Shown: positions 47,061-58,779, counted from the first letter of the stretch. The stretch is DNA of 64,000 nucleotides from Nymphalis io (GCF_905147045.1 NC_065908.1:6014001-6078000); one strand, 5' to 3'. The notes: generated by a model not told the origin, from the letters alone. Program-made: numbers and translations.

Positions 47061-47185
47061 GATGTTTCATTATGGATTCAATTTTTTTTTTAAAACGCCC
47101 TTGATGAACTATTTGTTATGTTCTTAAATTAAACATGACGTGAAGATGCTTTAAAAAAATACAATGTGTCCTAATCATTATTTCT

Positions 47186-47345
47186 TTTGATGGCCCAGTT
47201 GATTGAAAACATTAATCTTAACCGAAGATTGCGGGTTCGAACCCGGACAAGCGCTGCGAATTTTTATGTGTTTACATTTAAATGTTAATTATCTCGTTAC
47301 CGGCGGTAAAGGAACACATCGTGTGGTAACCTCGCTTCGGTCATA
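47186..47345 (+). mobile_element. Family A SINE, 3'-truncated
   Basis: Head GATGGCCCAGTTGATTGAAA, a well kept B box (GGGTTCGAACCCGGACAAGC), then CGGTAAAGGAACACATCGTG. Nothing of the 3' half remains. Confidence 0.6.
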
Positions 47346-48550
47346 AATAAAATAATCAATATAACAGTTTCGTTTCAAATAATTATTAATATTTGCATTA
47401 ACATAAATACCTTTTATATTTAAATTGATTCGATTCGCACGTCTGCCCATTGTTAAGTTTTCGTTCACAAAGCTTTTATCCGATAAATAATATATCGCAA
47501 TTGCAAATACTTCGCATTCAAGAGTCGGGAGCGGTTTAGAATTGAGAAGTTAAGAAAGTGGGATTCCTCACTGAGATTTACTCCTACTACGAACTAGGGA
47601 GGAGTTGTAGCAATGCTAGACGATGTCTTACTCGATACTATTTCATTAAGTTGCATTGTTCTCCTAATTACAGCAACTAAAATTTAGTAATGTCTAGCTT
47701 AAAAAATTGCGTTGTCTTAAGTTGTTAACAGAACTTTGGAAGTAAAATTACAGAGGATAAATATAGTTAAGTGAAATAGTTTTGTATTATAAATAACGAT
47801 TTGTTTGTAGTGTATAATATAGTAGAACTATTAACAAATCGCATGGAATACGTAATACATAGGTTTGTTTAAAGAAGATTCGATTCTTCGATTGGAATAT
47901 GTTATTGGAATTATTCAATTTTGAAATGAATTCTAATTTTAAATATATTAAATCAATTCTGTTTCAAAATATACTAAATATATCTATGATGTATGTTATG
48001 TTTGTTTTTCGTCATATAATCCAAATAATGTTTATTTGAATATATATACAAATGTATTCGATCGTGCCTTCCTTGTAGTATATTATATAACTTCTTAAGA
48101 AGAGAAATCATCATTCTAGGATTCAACGGTACGATCTAACAATCCATTAGACGCCAACGTCATCCAGCCCACGATAATGACATAAGCGAAACATATTTAA
48201 TATTTCTATAAACACATATGTACATGTGTATATGTTAATCCTTTTCAATGCTGCGGAATAAGATCGCTAACTATGTAACAATCCAATTGTTTATTAGGTG
48301 TGACGTAATTTTCTCTGTTATTCTTAAACAAAATCTCGAATAATTTTCTTGTTTATTTAACAATAATCTAATAGAAAACATTATCACGTAAAATCCGTAC
48401 ATACATACGTTTTGTATATAAATTCGGACGTGTAAGTAGGTACGATTAAGATTATTTTAATGCAAAACATTAAGCTTCTCTTTATGCGTAAATAAAATAA
48501 ATATACAATATTTTATATTCATCGTAATCCAGAACAGATTTCAATAGAGG
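47346..48550. other. Intergenic, no feature
   Basis: AT-rich without supportable frame or repeat. Confidence 0.45.
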
Positions 48551-48596
48551 CGATGTAAATACGGCGCTTTCCTCAATATGCCAATTTAATCGTGCG

Positions 48597-48605
48597 GCGC
48601 CATCT
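48597..48605 (-). promoter_or_regulatory. Insect CTCF-like core
   Basis: GCGCCATCT again matches the reverse complement of AGRKGGCGC. Some 35 bp further is GGTAGGGGGCG, which resembles the G-rich half of the same motif. The patch 48550-48700 is clearly GC-richer than its surroundings and about 5.6 kb from the site at 42954. Confidence 0.3.
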
Positions 48606-48989
48606 ATTGACCCGCACTCACGGTGGCGTAGCTCGGGTAGGGGGCGTCCCCCCACCCACTACGACGTACGCGAACGTATACTCGTAATAGTGACGTGATT
48701 GCTCGACTCGCTACAATGATTCGAATAGACTGCGCGCGTAAAAACAATCGACTCTCATTATTTTAACAACCTAAAGCTAAAATAAAGAACAATAACTCGG
48801 TTATTTCTATTCATTCTATTCTTATACGTGTATATGCTTAATATATTACATAAGTTACTTGTGTATGTACTTATGTATGCTTAACGTTTAACTATAGTCG
48901 CGAACAATTATTATGATTTTATAGTCGTCGGTCATTTTAAACTATGATACGGTAAATTTTAATAATAATATAATAATAATAATAATATC

Positions 48990-49152
48990 CTGGGACATTT
49001 TTCACACACGGTCATCTGATCCCAAATTAAGCTTGTACAGAGCTTGTACAATGGAAACCAGACAACTGATATACTACATATACTATATTTTCTTTTGTAA
49101 ATACATACTTATATAGATAATTACACCCAGACAAATGAAACATGTGTCTGGA
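48990..49152 (-). mobile_element. Family F SINE, 5'-truncated
   Basis: Minus-strand match to the body and tail of 55112-55358 (GGTCATCTGATCCCAAATTA, CAACTGATATACTACATATA, ACACCCAGACAAATGAAAC). Confidence 0.65.
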
Positions 49153-50169
49153 ACAAATTATGATACTTTAATTCTTAAACTTAAAAATAATAGTTAAATA
49201 TAATAATATTACAAATTGATTAATTACGTAATATACCCACAATGTATCTATGCGATGTATGATAAAACATTTTTTTTTTATTATCTATATTCTTTAAATT
49301 CGATCCAACACTAATAAATAAAAATCCATTGCAAAATACCTTCAACCTTATTTGTGGAGTGAATCGATCGGTGTAGTTTATTCGTTAATCACTAAATACC
49401 AATACTTTGGGGTTAGTACTTTAAACCCAAAATTAATATATTGGGTTTACATTGAAAATTTACTTAAATATTAACGACCTAAATGAAATCAAATTAAGTT
49501 ATATATATATGAATGTAGAGTTAATTGATAAAATGATTTTACTTTGTTATTGTTTTCTTATTACAACAATATTAGATTTTCGTAAATTTTAGACGAATTT
49601 AGACTTGACTGTAAAACGGCAATTTTTTTAATTACTTAATAAAAATGTTAGTGACAAGCTTTTCAGTTTTCCCTCAAAATTCAGGTCAACGTTTACGGCG
49701 AGTTAAACCAACATCAATTAAATTATGAAGTGTTTAAGGTACAAGCGTTGCGCACTTTCGCAAATCTTGACGAAAACAAAGTGATCGGATTTTAAAAACT
49801 TATTTACTGATATTTTTTTGCTAGGTATTTTAATGAAATGCTGCGGAACATTGTGTACAGTTTTACTGTTTTTATATATCTTATATAACTTTACGTAGCT
49901 TGACTATAGAGTATTCCATAGGGAAGGAATGTTCAAAATGAAATACACAATGTTGTAACGTAATTACTAGATCTGTAATCTAGTCGTGGTTCCGTACTAC
50001 TGAACCGAGCATTGAGCCTGCTACTGTCAATCTTTATACAATAAAAATATTTAAAAAAAAACATTTATTATAAAATAGAAGCAATATATATAAATGATTA
50101 TATTGCTTTTATTAACAAAAAATGAGCTATACTGAATAATGTTAGAATATAATCGATGAAGTGTATCAT
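49153..50169. other. Intergenic, no feature
   Basis: AT-rich without supportable frame or repeat. Confidence 0.45.
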
Positions 50170-50460
50170 GTCCTCCATACCGACCCGACCACAACTAGCC
50201 AACTGCGTTGTAGATATTATAGTGCACAAGTGTGTGCGCACAAAATATAACCTACTCCCTCACTCTTATAGTACGATGGGAAAGCAATTCTAAACGAAGT
50301 GAGAGATATCCGGCTTTCCGAGGCACGGCAAAATTGACAAATTTCTAACTCCCGAGTTGTTACTGAAACTTGATGAGTTTTTATTAGCGTGACACGAGAT
50401 TGAAACCAAGAGCTTCGTAGTCTATAACGCTATAATCTAGACTATAGACGTAGGTCTATA
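50170..50460 (-). mobile_element. Family E SINE, diverged
   Basis: Tail block CCTCCATACCGACCCGACCA, AGCCAACTGCGTTGTAGATA, GCACAAGTGTGTGCGCACAA and a decayed head with ACCAAGAGCTTCGTAGTC. Confidence 0.65.
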
Positions 50461-50897
50461 CCCAGTCGGATCTTTTCGAACCATTATAAATGTTGTATGA
50501 TTTGTTGTTAAGCATTACCGATATTTTTTTGTTCAATTTTTTTTTTTATAATGTCGCCTCGAATGACACGTACGAGTGTTCCTCGAGGGAGAATAGGGAT
50601 GAGGTGATGTAACGAGTGTCGTGTAATGGTGGGAATAGTCCAGTGTACGACGCGCGACGCATCTTAATGTCGACCCACATTCGACCAAGTATTCAACGTA
50701 GCGACTAGCGCCGCTTTGATGTTTTCATTTTCGTTACAATTACACCTTTCCCACGTACATTTGAAAACTTTTTAATCGACTTACGTTTATCTTCTCTCTC
50801 TTCTATATATTTGGTAAACAGAGGAAATTTGATACTTCCATTTTCGTAAGCACTGTTCGTTAATAATGAAAATATCTTCTGATAATTTAAAGCTGGT

Positions 50898-50898
<1 letters not shown>

Positions 50899-50943
<45 letters not shown>
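50899..50943. repeat. (TA)n microsatellite
   Basis: About 22 units directly 5' of the SINE at 50949. The SINE probably inserted at its edge. Confidence 0.9.
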
Positions 50944-50945
<2 letters not shown>

Positions 50946-50948
50946 AAT

Positions 50949-51242
50949 GGCAAGATGGCCTAGTGTTTAGAACGCGTGAATCTTAACCGATGATCGTGGT
51001 TACAAACCCGGGCAAGCACCACTGAATTTTCATGTGCTTAATTTATGTTTATAATTCATCTCGTGCTTGACGGTGAAGGAAAACATCCTGCATCTGTCTA
51101 ATTTCACTGAAATTCTGTCACATGTGTATTCCACCAACCCGCATTGAAGCAGCGTGGTGGAAGCTCCAAACCTTCTCCTTTTTTGAGGAGAAGGTTTGGA
51201 GCTTATATAGAGCCCAGCAGTGAGACATTCACAGGCTGTTAC
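50949..51242 (+). mobile_element. Family A SINE with internal foldback
   Basis: Full-length copy next to a long (TA)n tract. At 51164-51206 AAGCTCCAAACCTTCTCC is followed, after a short spacer, by its own reverse complement, in place of the usual GGAGAGGAGGCC segment. A short loss is also seen after GGAAAACATC. Confidence 0.8.
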
Positions 51243-51371
51243 GTTATGGTTATATATGTTCGTGTCTTACGATGATTATAAATAAGTCAACTAAAAAATC
51301 ATCCAGGTCGTTTTTTAAAGCAATACAAATTTGTAGAGGGTTCGGTTATAATTATATTATATTTGTTTTAA

Positions 51372-51547
51372 CTGCCTCCTCGTAGCGGTTTTAAGGCCGC
51401 ATGCCCCGAGATTTTCGGTTCAAATCCGAATCGGGCCATTAAGCAATTATTGAGTTTTTGTCGAGTTAAATTATAAGTTTGTTATGATACATTCGTGTAC
51501 AGACGCTAACATTCATCAGTACTCGACCGTGCCAACCGAACTGCTGA
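51372..51547 (+). mobile_element. Family E SINE, 5' half
   Basis: CTGCCTCCTCGTAGCGGTTT, AAGGCCGCATGCCCCGAGAT and TTTTCGGTTCAAATCCGAAT (B box), then GGCCATTAAGCAATTATTGA. The 3' half is absent. Confidence 0.6.
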
Positions 51548-51922
51548 AAGAAAAAAAAGGCATTTTGTATGATATTTTAATTTTAATTTTTTTAATCTAA
51601 ATCTAATTCGGACATTTTATTACAATACGTATTTTTTTAATGTTTATATATCAAATTTCGTAAGTCTGAGCTTCTTTATTAAATTATTAATAAGAACGAA
51701 TATTTAGATCACGAAAAGTATTATGAAAGCAATTCAAAAACCTTAAATAATAACATGAAATCGTTTTTAATATAACTTATAAGCAGCAAGACAGTATGCA
51801 GTGGATAGCGGTTGAAAAATAAAACGTCAAGCGATTATTGTATGATATACACTAGGCGGTCGAATGTAAATTCCCGTAGCAATTTCATATCTAAGCGCCT
51901 CGCTTTGTTTAACCTCTCTAAG

Positions 51923-52031
51923 CTCCAATATGAAAGACGGTTCTCCCCACAAGGACGCCATAGCCCCCTACCTCCTAACACCGTTCGAATTAGAAACGTC
52001 CCAACTGTTACTCGTATCTAAAGCATTTTAA
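51923..52031 (+). CDS. Candidate last exon of an unidentified gene
   Basis: A strong pyrimidine tract and AG (CTTTGTTTAACCTCTCTAAG) precede an open frame that reads SNMKDGSPHKDAIAPYLL, then TPFELETSQLLLVSKAF and TAA (52029). GC content is higher than around it. An AATAAA follows at 52095. The phase required (two bases carried in) does not fit exon e of the six-exon gene, so it would belong to something else. No partner exon was found. Chance remains quite possible. Confidence 0.25.
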
Positions 52032-52094
52032 ATCTTAAATCACATCAACAAGGTCTACATTACTTTAACATAATTGGACACTACTAGAGAGGAT

Positions 52095-52100
52095 AATAAA
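52095..52100 (+). terminator. Candidate poly(A) signal
   Basis: AATAAA stands 64 bp after the stop of the candidate last exon at 51923-52031. Such hexamers are frequent in this AT-rich DNA, so it counts only in combination with that exon. Confidence 0.2.
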
Positions 52101-54474
52101 CGCATTATTTACACGACGAAAATTGAACTTTATCGAATCTTTCGAGTTTTCTTTCTTGTTAATATTGAACCGAGGTTTTTGTAAGACGGCCTATTTTTCC
52201 GCTTACTGCCGTTTCCGTCGAAACCTTTGTTACCTCTTAAGAGCAACCAAGTAGAAATTTTTAACGTACAATTTTAATTTTTAGTTCTTTGCAGTTGATT
52301 TTACTTAGCATCGAAGAGAACTTTAACAAGCCTATTAAAGAATGAGTGGAAAAATGTTTGACGGACAATTATTTTTCATTCGGTTCGTTTGTAATCCGGT
52401 GGACCGCCCAATTCGGAAGCTTTTTCGTATCGCGTGTCTCGAAGTATGTCGTATTGTAATTAAATCAATTAAGAGTGAGGATTTCGTGAAGTCATCTCAG
52501 TCAGCATCTGTCGGTTCTGTGATCGTTTACAAATAAAAACCGAGAAGTCGATGTTTAAAAATCAATTACAACGAAATCATCCATGTTTTTACACCTCATT
52601 TAATATACAATCGTTGAAAGTTTTTATTGCGTTCGTGTGTGTACATTGTACATCGATGTATCAGTACCGAGTTTACGATTGTTAATTGGTTTTTTGTTTT
52701 AAGTACTTCTCACTAATCGTGACCTTAAACAAAAGCTGATTAATACTTGGAAGTACTTTACGTATATATCTTTCTCTGAAACACGAGAACCCCATACAAT
52801 GTTACACGGGCTTTGTTCACAAACTTGTATGTCATCGTTTACGTTTAATCGATTCTTAAATAAATTTATATTCTTGACTTATCTAATATACATTAAATGA
52901 ATATTTATAATAATTTCATTTCGGTTATCGAAGTCGAGTGTGATAAGACATAATACAATAAAAACTCGATTAAATTAACATATATTTCATTTCGAAATAT
53001 ACACAATGCAAAATCAATTTGTATTCAAAGGAGCCAAACCTTTTTTTCCATCACACTAATCTCCTTACCTATACAAACTCAAATCGTATTTTGTTGTATA
53101 TTTATACAATCAAATTTGTTTAACAATGCCACCCATTGAATTTATTATCATTTACCTGACATCTTAACTTGTTCGTGTTATACATGTAATATAAGGTGAA
53201 GTATTAACCGATCAACTTCAAAATCCTATGGTGAGTACAGGGAATTGATATTGCGGCAGTCGGCTTTAATCGTGCAAGCTTAAATAGACTGTATTGAAAT
53301 TTGATTTAGGATTGATATTAAAATAGCAGGATGCGAATAACTGATAGTCGATAGCGAACTAGCTTTAAGCATTAACTACCGTAGATTGTATCAAAAGCTA
53401 TCGAAACATCAATGATACCTTTTGCTATGATCTATAATTTGAATTTTAATAAAACCCACACCTAACTATATCATGGTTTAATTTTCTCAGATAGAAAGAT
53501 CTTGAGGTGAGACGTTTCTTTTAAATAAGATAAATTGGTTAATAAACAAACTTGGAGATTTTATTTTAAATTCCACAATTTAATGGTATACAGGATTGAT
53601 CATAAGAGTTATCAAATAAACGATAAACAGGCTAAAAAACGATTATTGAAGATATATTGTGCTATTAAAATTATTGTCTATATATTTTATGTTGGATAAA
53701 TCATTTATTCAGTAAGGTTATACGACTTTAAAATATCATAACCGCAGAAGAAATATCAAACAGAAATACTTCACGAGTTTGAATGAAATATAAAAATTCT
53801 ATTTTCATCCTTCATGCCTGAAGTCCCGGGCGCAATTCTACTAATACTATTGAAGCTTTGTAGATTAAGATTTAAGAAACAGAGAGGTACATTATAGAAC
53901 TAGTTGTACATCGTGCCATTTCTATATATATACTCGTATCTGTGTACACGTTTTAGCTCGGTATATTCGACCGGTGAACGTTTCCCTGTGAGATACACAC
54001 GAGAATTAATTGCCAGCTATGGGTAGAGGCGGCCATTTAATTTTGTAGGGTGATATTAATTTCGTAGTAGCTATTTTAACGTATTCATGTGTAAGCGGAC
54101 CCTCTGACATGGAAGCGTTAGCGATAACGCGGGTAATGTCACTTGTTATGTGATATTTAGTCATTTTTCATACACTATTTTACTTTTTTTTACTTTTGTC
54201 TAAGAATGAATTAGAAAAGTCCCAATGAAGATAGTTTATTGGTAATACTATATATCTGGTGTTCCTAATTATTAGTTTCATTAAAATTTGTCTAAAAATA
54301 AAATAAATATATATTACGAAAGTTATTATTAATAATAACAATATATATTTAATTAGAAATATAAAAAAAAACTATTACAAAATTAATGTGCAAAGATAAT
54401 GAAAGCGTTATTACAAAGTAAAGAATTTGTATAATACGGTAATATTACAGAAACCAATTTGAAATATTATTACC
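52101..54474. other. Intergenic
   Basis: One 64-codon frame from ATG 52342 (MSGKMFDGQLFFIRFVCN) has a plausible start but no other support. The rest is AT-rich. Confidence 0.4.
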
Positions 54475-54570
54475 CTTGGTAGGGCTTTAGAATCATCTAG
54501 GTGGGTACCACACACTCGTCAGTCTACCGACAAACAACAATACATTGTTTACTGTGATCCGCTTTTAACC
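54475..54570 (+). mobile_element. Family B element, 5' fragment
   Basis: TTGGTAGGGCTTTAGAATCA, TGGGTACCACACACTCGTCA and CTACCGACAAACAACAATAC match the start of the family. A second decayed piece in minus orientation spans about 54978-55112. Confidence 0.5.
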
Positions 54571-54811
54571 AGTGGAAAAACTTTTTAATGATTGGCTTTT
54601 CCACTTGCTATGAGCTGGCAAATTTGTTCTTATGTTTTCGTAAATAAAAAAAAAATCGTAATAAAAAAATATAACTTAGTGATGTTTCTTGATGCGATCC
54701 GAATTTAGAACGTTAACGCTTCCGTCCGTTTTGGTGGTTTTTGCTCTCGTTTGTTTTCATATATTTTCAGTTTACGGTCAGTGTGGTTTATACCGTGGCT
54801 GTTACACGCGT

Positions 54812-54838
54812 AGATTAATTACATAATTACATTAACGG
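54812..54838. promoter_or_regulatory. Cluster of homeodomain-type TAAT cores
   Basis: GATTAATTACATAATTACAT followed by TAACGG holds several TAAT/ATTA cores next to GC-richer DNA (54840-54870). It could be an enhancer. AT-rich background makes it weak. Confidence 0.2.
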
Positions 54839-55111
54839 CTGCGTAATGGCCGGCCGTGTTTACCATTCGATTTTATTATTATGGAAAATAGAGAGTATGA
54901 AAATAAATGTTATCAATTATTTCGATTAGTATTGTTGAAATTAATTGACTTTGTATAAATAATTCTAACGAAAATTACAATGAGTGGGTGACATAACAAG
55001 TATGTTATACTCAATTGGAGCGCTTTGCTGTATATTAATGTTATTTTTTGTGGTGACTGACTTACAAATAGGTCAGACCAGAAGACAACAATATAATAAT
55101 AGGCTTGCACA

Positions 55112-55358
55112 AAGCCTTGACGAGCCGGTTGGCGTGGTTGGTAGATACTTGCCTTTCACGCCGATTGTTTTTGGTTCGATTCCCAACCAGGACAGACATT
55201 TGTGTACATGAACATGTCTGTTTGTCCTGAGTCTGGGTGTGATTATCTATATAACCATGTATTTACAAAAGAAAAGTAGTATATGTAGTATATCAGTTGT
55301 CTCGTTTCCATAGTACAAGCTCTGCTTAATTTGGGATCAGATGGCCATGTGTAAAAAA
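55112..55358 (+). mobile_element. Family F SINE
   Basis: tRNA-like head with A box (TTGGCGTGGTTGGTAG) and B box (GGTTCGATTCC), then AACCAGGACAGACATTTGTG, GTATATCAGTTGTCTCGTTT and TTGGGATCAGATGGCCATG. It is a third tRNA-derived family, distinct from A and E. Confidence 0.65.
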
Positions 55359-56177
55359 AAGCCCTATCACCAAGTATAAGAAAAAAAACATATTATCGTT
55401 GTATTTGGACGTTAAGAACTAGCAATATATGTATTTTATATTACAATATATTTTAGTAGTCAGTAGTTAGACAGTTTTATGATATATTAGCAATAAGGAC
55501 GGGCTCTATTACAAAATATCATGAATTGCTTTTGAAAATAATTATGCGATACGACTGGCGTCCTACCTATTGTACTTTGATGGCAAGCAAACACCAATGA
55601 CAAATTAACTAAGTTCAACTCAATCGATTAAATCTAAGTGAACGAGTAGAACAAGAACGAAAATATTGTTTAATTTTTTATATACTTTCATATAAAATGA
55701 TAGATTTTTATAATTTATAAAGAAATTTCAAATTAAATAGCTATTTCAGCTTTGGCTTTGAGGCTTATTAAATATCGTTTATATTTAGTCAAGTAATTTT
55801 TGAAAAAAATTTTCGCTCAAATTTTAAAAAGTATAATTTCAACAATATATTACACCTCACTACGATTCATAGTTAATAAGATAAAGATAATTATGAAAAT
55901 AAATATCGTTCTCATTTGCATATTAAAGAGCCGAGTGTATTGTTCTCTATTGTAAGTAGCAGTCTTATAAGAACACGTGGCAGTAACATATGGGGGCACG
56001 AAGAGTCCGCAAATGGCCGAGGCAGGTGTTCAACAGGTGCTTTGAGGTCTGTACGATTTAACCGTCGCATTTCACCTTGAATTTCGTTTATATAAGGGTC
56101 TATCTCTTATCCATGACTTAGTCCGTCTTCGGTTTTTACGCTGGAATCCTAAATATTTTCGATAAAATTTACCGAGG
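55359..56177. other. Intergenic, no feature
   Basis: A GC-richer part at 55965-56050 (CACGTGGCAG, CAAATGGCCGAGGCAGGTG) has no frame. Confidence 0.4.
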
Positions 56178-56189
56178 GAAGCTACGGCG

Positions 56190-56492
56190 AAGCCGAGATG
56201 GCCTAGTGGTAGAACGCGTGAATCTTAACCGATGATCGTGGGTTCCAACCCGGGCAAGCACTACTGTATTTTCATGTGCTTAATTTGGGTTTATAATTCA
56301 TCTCGTGCTTTACGGTGAAGGAAAACATCGTGAAGAAACCTGCATGTGTCTAATTTCATTGAAATTATGCCACATGTGTATTCTACCAACCCGCATTGGA
56401 GCAGCGTGGTGGAATAAGCTCCAAACCTTCTCCTCAAAAGGGATAGGAGGCCTTAGCCCACCATTGGGTCATTAACGGGCTGTTACTGTACT
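56190..56492 (+). mobile_element. Family A SINE, full length
   Basis: Complete head, body and tail (TTACTGTACT). A perfect 12-bp target-site duplication GAAGCTACGGCG flanks it (56178-56189, 56493-56504). First of three repeats in a row (A+, A-, B-). Confidence 0.85.
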
Positions 56493-56551
56493 GAAGCTAC
56501 GGCGGGCTAGACAACAGTCGATTGTAAACTTAAGTAACACGTGTATTTCAT

Positions 56552-56777
56552 TGCTTGGCTAATGACCTCTCGTCTTGATGAGAAAGATTAGAGCTTATTC
56601 TACACGCTGCTACAATACGGGTCGGTGAATACATGTTTCCTTAAGATGTTTTCCTTGACTACCCTACACTACTATCAAAAATACAAAGTAAGCACATAAA
56701 AATTCGATGCCTGTCCGGGTTTGAACCCGCAATCTTCACGATTCCCGTTTTCAAACAATTAGAGCATCACGACTGTG
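56552..56777 (-). mobile_element. Family A SINE, degraded
   Basis: Minus-strand copy between a plus-strand SINE A and a family B element. It keeps GAGCTTATTC, GTTTTCCTTGACTACC, the B box complement (CCGGGTTTGAACCCGCAATC) and a decayed head. Confidence 0.6.
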
Positions 56778-56782
56778 GTGTC

Positions 56783-57080
56783 TTTTTTTTTTTTTTTATA
56801 GAATAGGAAGGCGGACGAGCATATGGGCCACCTGATGGTAAGTGGTCACCAACGCTCTTAGACATTGGCATTGTAAGAAATGTCAACCATCGCTTACATA
56901 TCCAATGCGCCACCAACCTTGGGAACTAAGATTTTATGTCCCTTGTGCCTGTAATTACACTGGCTCACTCACCCTTCAAACCGGAACACAACAATATCAA
57001 GTATTGCTGTTTTGCGGTAGAATATCTGATGAGTGGGTGGTACCTACCCAGACGAGCTTGCACAAAGCCCTACCACCAGT
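56783..57080 (-). mobile_element. Family B element, full length
   Basis: By eye it differs from the copy at 22237-22534 at about one base (GCCCTACC versus GCTCTACC). This implies recent copying. Flanks differ, so it is not a segmental duplication. Confidence 0.75.
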
Positions 57081-57082
57081 GA

Positions 57083-58200
57083 AAAATTCGGTATGAAACA
57101 TTCGGTAGCAAAGTTAAATACGATAGAGCGGATCATACATAAGCCTAAACGCGCTGTAATACGAAAATAAACCGGGAGGCGGCGACGCGACGCCGCGTGC
57201 ATCGTTGTTTGTACGCTCCACGACGCACAAATTGTTAGATCTGTGTGTAAATTAACTTAAGATTTGGTGACAGATATCTAATGACGTTATACGTTTTGGT
57301 TGTGTTGTGTTCAAATTACGTCATATTTGTATGTTTATGAGAAGTGTTAATTTTATAAACATTGTGTTTGGTTTACGTAATTTTCTGTTAGACTTTTAAA
57401 ACAATGAAGTTTCAACGTCCATTTTTAATAAGTAACTAATTAGCAATGCTTTCCTTCTTTCAAATGAAACAACAACAAAGTTTGAAAGTTTTATGGCAGC
57501 ATGTTGGCAAGTGACAACCGCTTTTGTCGTTAAACTTGTTGATCTGTTAGATTCGAAAGATCCGCCACGCGAGCGCCCACGCTTCACTTTTCAAAGTCCC
57601 CTAAAATTCTAGACTACCCTCTCTAATTAAATATTGCCCAACTTATCCCCACTATTCTAACGATGCATAGCTAATAGTGCATCGAGGACGTGCGTCCGAA
57701 AGGCGCGTGCGGTCAGTACACTCGCGCGCGCTGTTCCGCTCCGACGTCCGACTCTACGCGACTGTACGTCACGGGCTAAATAATGTATTAACACTTAACG
57801 TCACATTAAGATACTGCTTTCTTGCGTCACACTTTCATGTCATCTTATAGTCGGGTTCGATTCGAAGCGCCGTCGCAATTTAATGTCGACAACATTGAAT
57901 CGGTTCTTGCGTATCGAAGATTGTATACAAATAGCGTGCAATGTTTTCACAGAGCATTCTATGAACTTGGCATGAGTTTTGTTGAATGTCGCGTTTGTCT
58001 ATTTAAGGGTATTCTGCGTACGTGCCGTGTCGGGCGTCTCAAAAATCGATGAAATGCAAACATGTTGATGTGCGAATAATCAAGCCGCGATTCAACCCCA
58101 CGTTTCGATGCGAGTAATAATAGCGACGCAAGGGAGGGGGAGTGCTACATACAGAGGGCCGTACCTAGATCGTACGATTAGAGTTCTTAAAATGTACGCA
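57083..58200. other. GC/CpG-richer promoter-like region
   Basis: Local GC is well above the surrounding DNA, with CG-dense patches at 57175-57210, 57555-57590 and 57680-57770. It includes a short inverted repeat (CGATGCAT...ATGCATCG type) near 57661-57684. An open frame from ATG 57838 (71 codons, starting MSSYSRVRFEAPSQF) follows the promoter match. It may be 5' UTR or a short first exon. I see no domain in it and no clear donor. Confidence 0.35.
57713..57747 (+). promoter_or_regulatory. Initiator + DPE core promoter match
   Basis: TCAGTA at 57713 fits the arthropod initiator (A+1 at 57715). At +28 to +33 stands CGACGT, which agrees with the DPE consensus RGWYVT at five of six places and at the exact spacing. 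No TATA box is seen. It lies in the most CpG-rich part of the window (57660-57780). It would drive transcription rightwards toward 58 kb. Confidence 0.45.
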
Positions 58201-58767
58201 TTAAAGGTTACAATGCAATATGCAATGTTTGTGTAGTACTTGCACTTGTGAATGGCTTATTCTCATCGATTTTAATAACTGTCTACTACGGCTTTAAAGA
58301 AAGGGCACTAAATTCATTGATCAATTTCATTGCCGCGTTATTACTTGATGTAATTATAACGTTAAATCACTTTAACGAAAACAATTTACATCGATTATTT
58401 AATTTTGATATAACAATATTTATTTATTGTTTACGTTTTTGATCGATTTTAGATTAATGCAGTTTTAAAGTATATCCTAGTTTAATAGTCTTACATCCTT
58501 TGTCAGTTCAAAACGTATAACTCAACATAAGGTATTATTACCGTGTTATTCATTAAAGGGGTCGCCGTAAAAATAATTTTAACATTGAATTAAATCTAAC
58601 AAGAAATCATACTATAGAGACAATCGAGGTTTAAATCGGGCAACTAGTCGAGCGATATTTGAACGGAATTGAGGGGAAGTAGGGGTCTTGTCACCACCTG
58701 TCCGTTTCATAATAGCTTTCGGAAGACGCAGTCGGCTTTTGACTGGCGTAAGCGCATCTGTTTTTGC

Positions 58768-58779
58768 TTCGCGCCAAAA
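58768..58779 (+). promoter_or_regulatory. E2F/DP-type site
   Basis: TTCGCGCCAAAA matches the classic E2F consensus TTTSGCGCSAAA at almost every position. It sits 129 bp upstream of the candidate ATG at 58897, a usual distance for a cell-cycle promoter. Function is inferred from the motif and position only. Confidence 0.45.

Noticed and set aside
55112..55185. Second tRNA-like sequence
   Set aside because: Head of SINE F; the same body recurs at 48990-49152.
57396..57587. Basic 63-codon minus-strand frame
   Set aside because: Opens with GTG and lies in CpG-rich promoter-like DNA; no supporting splice site.
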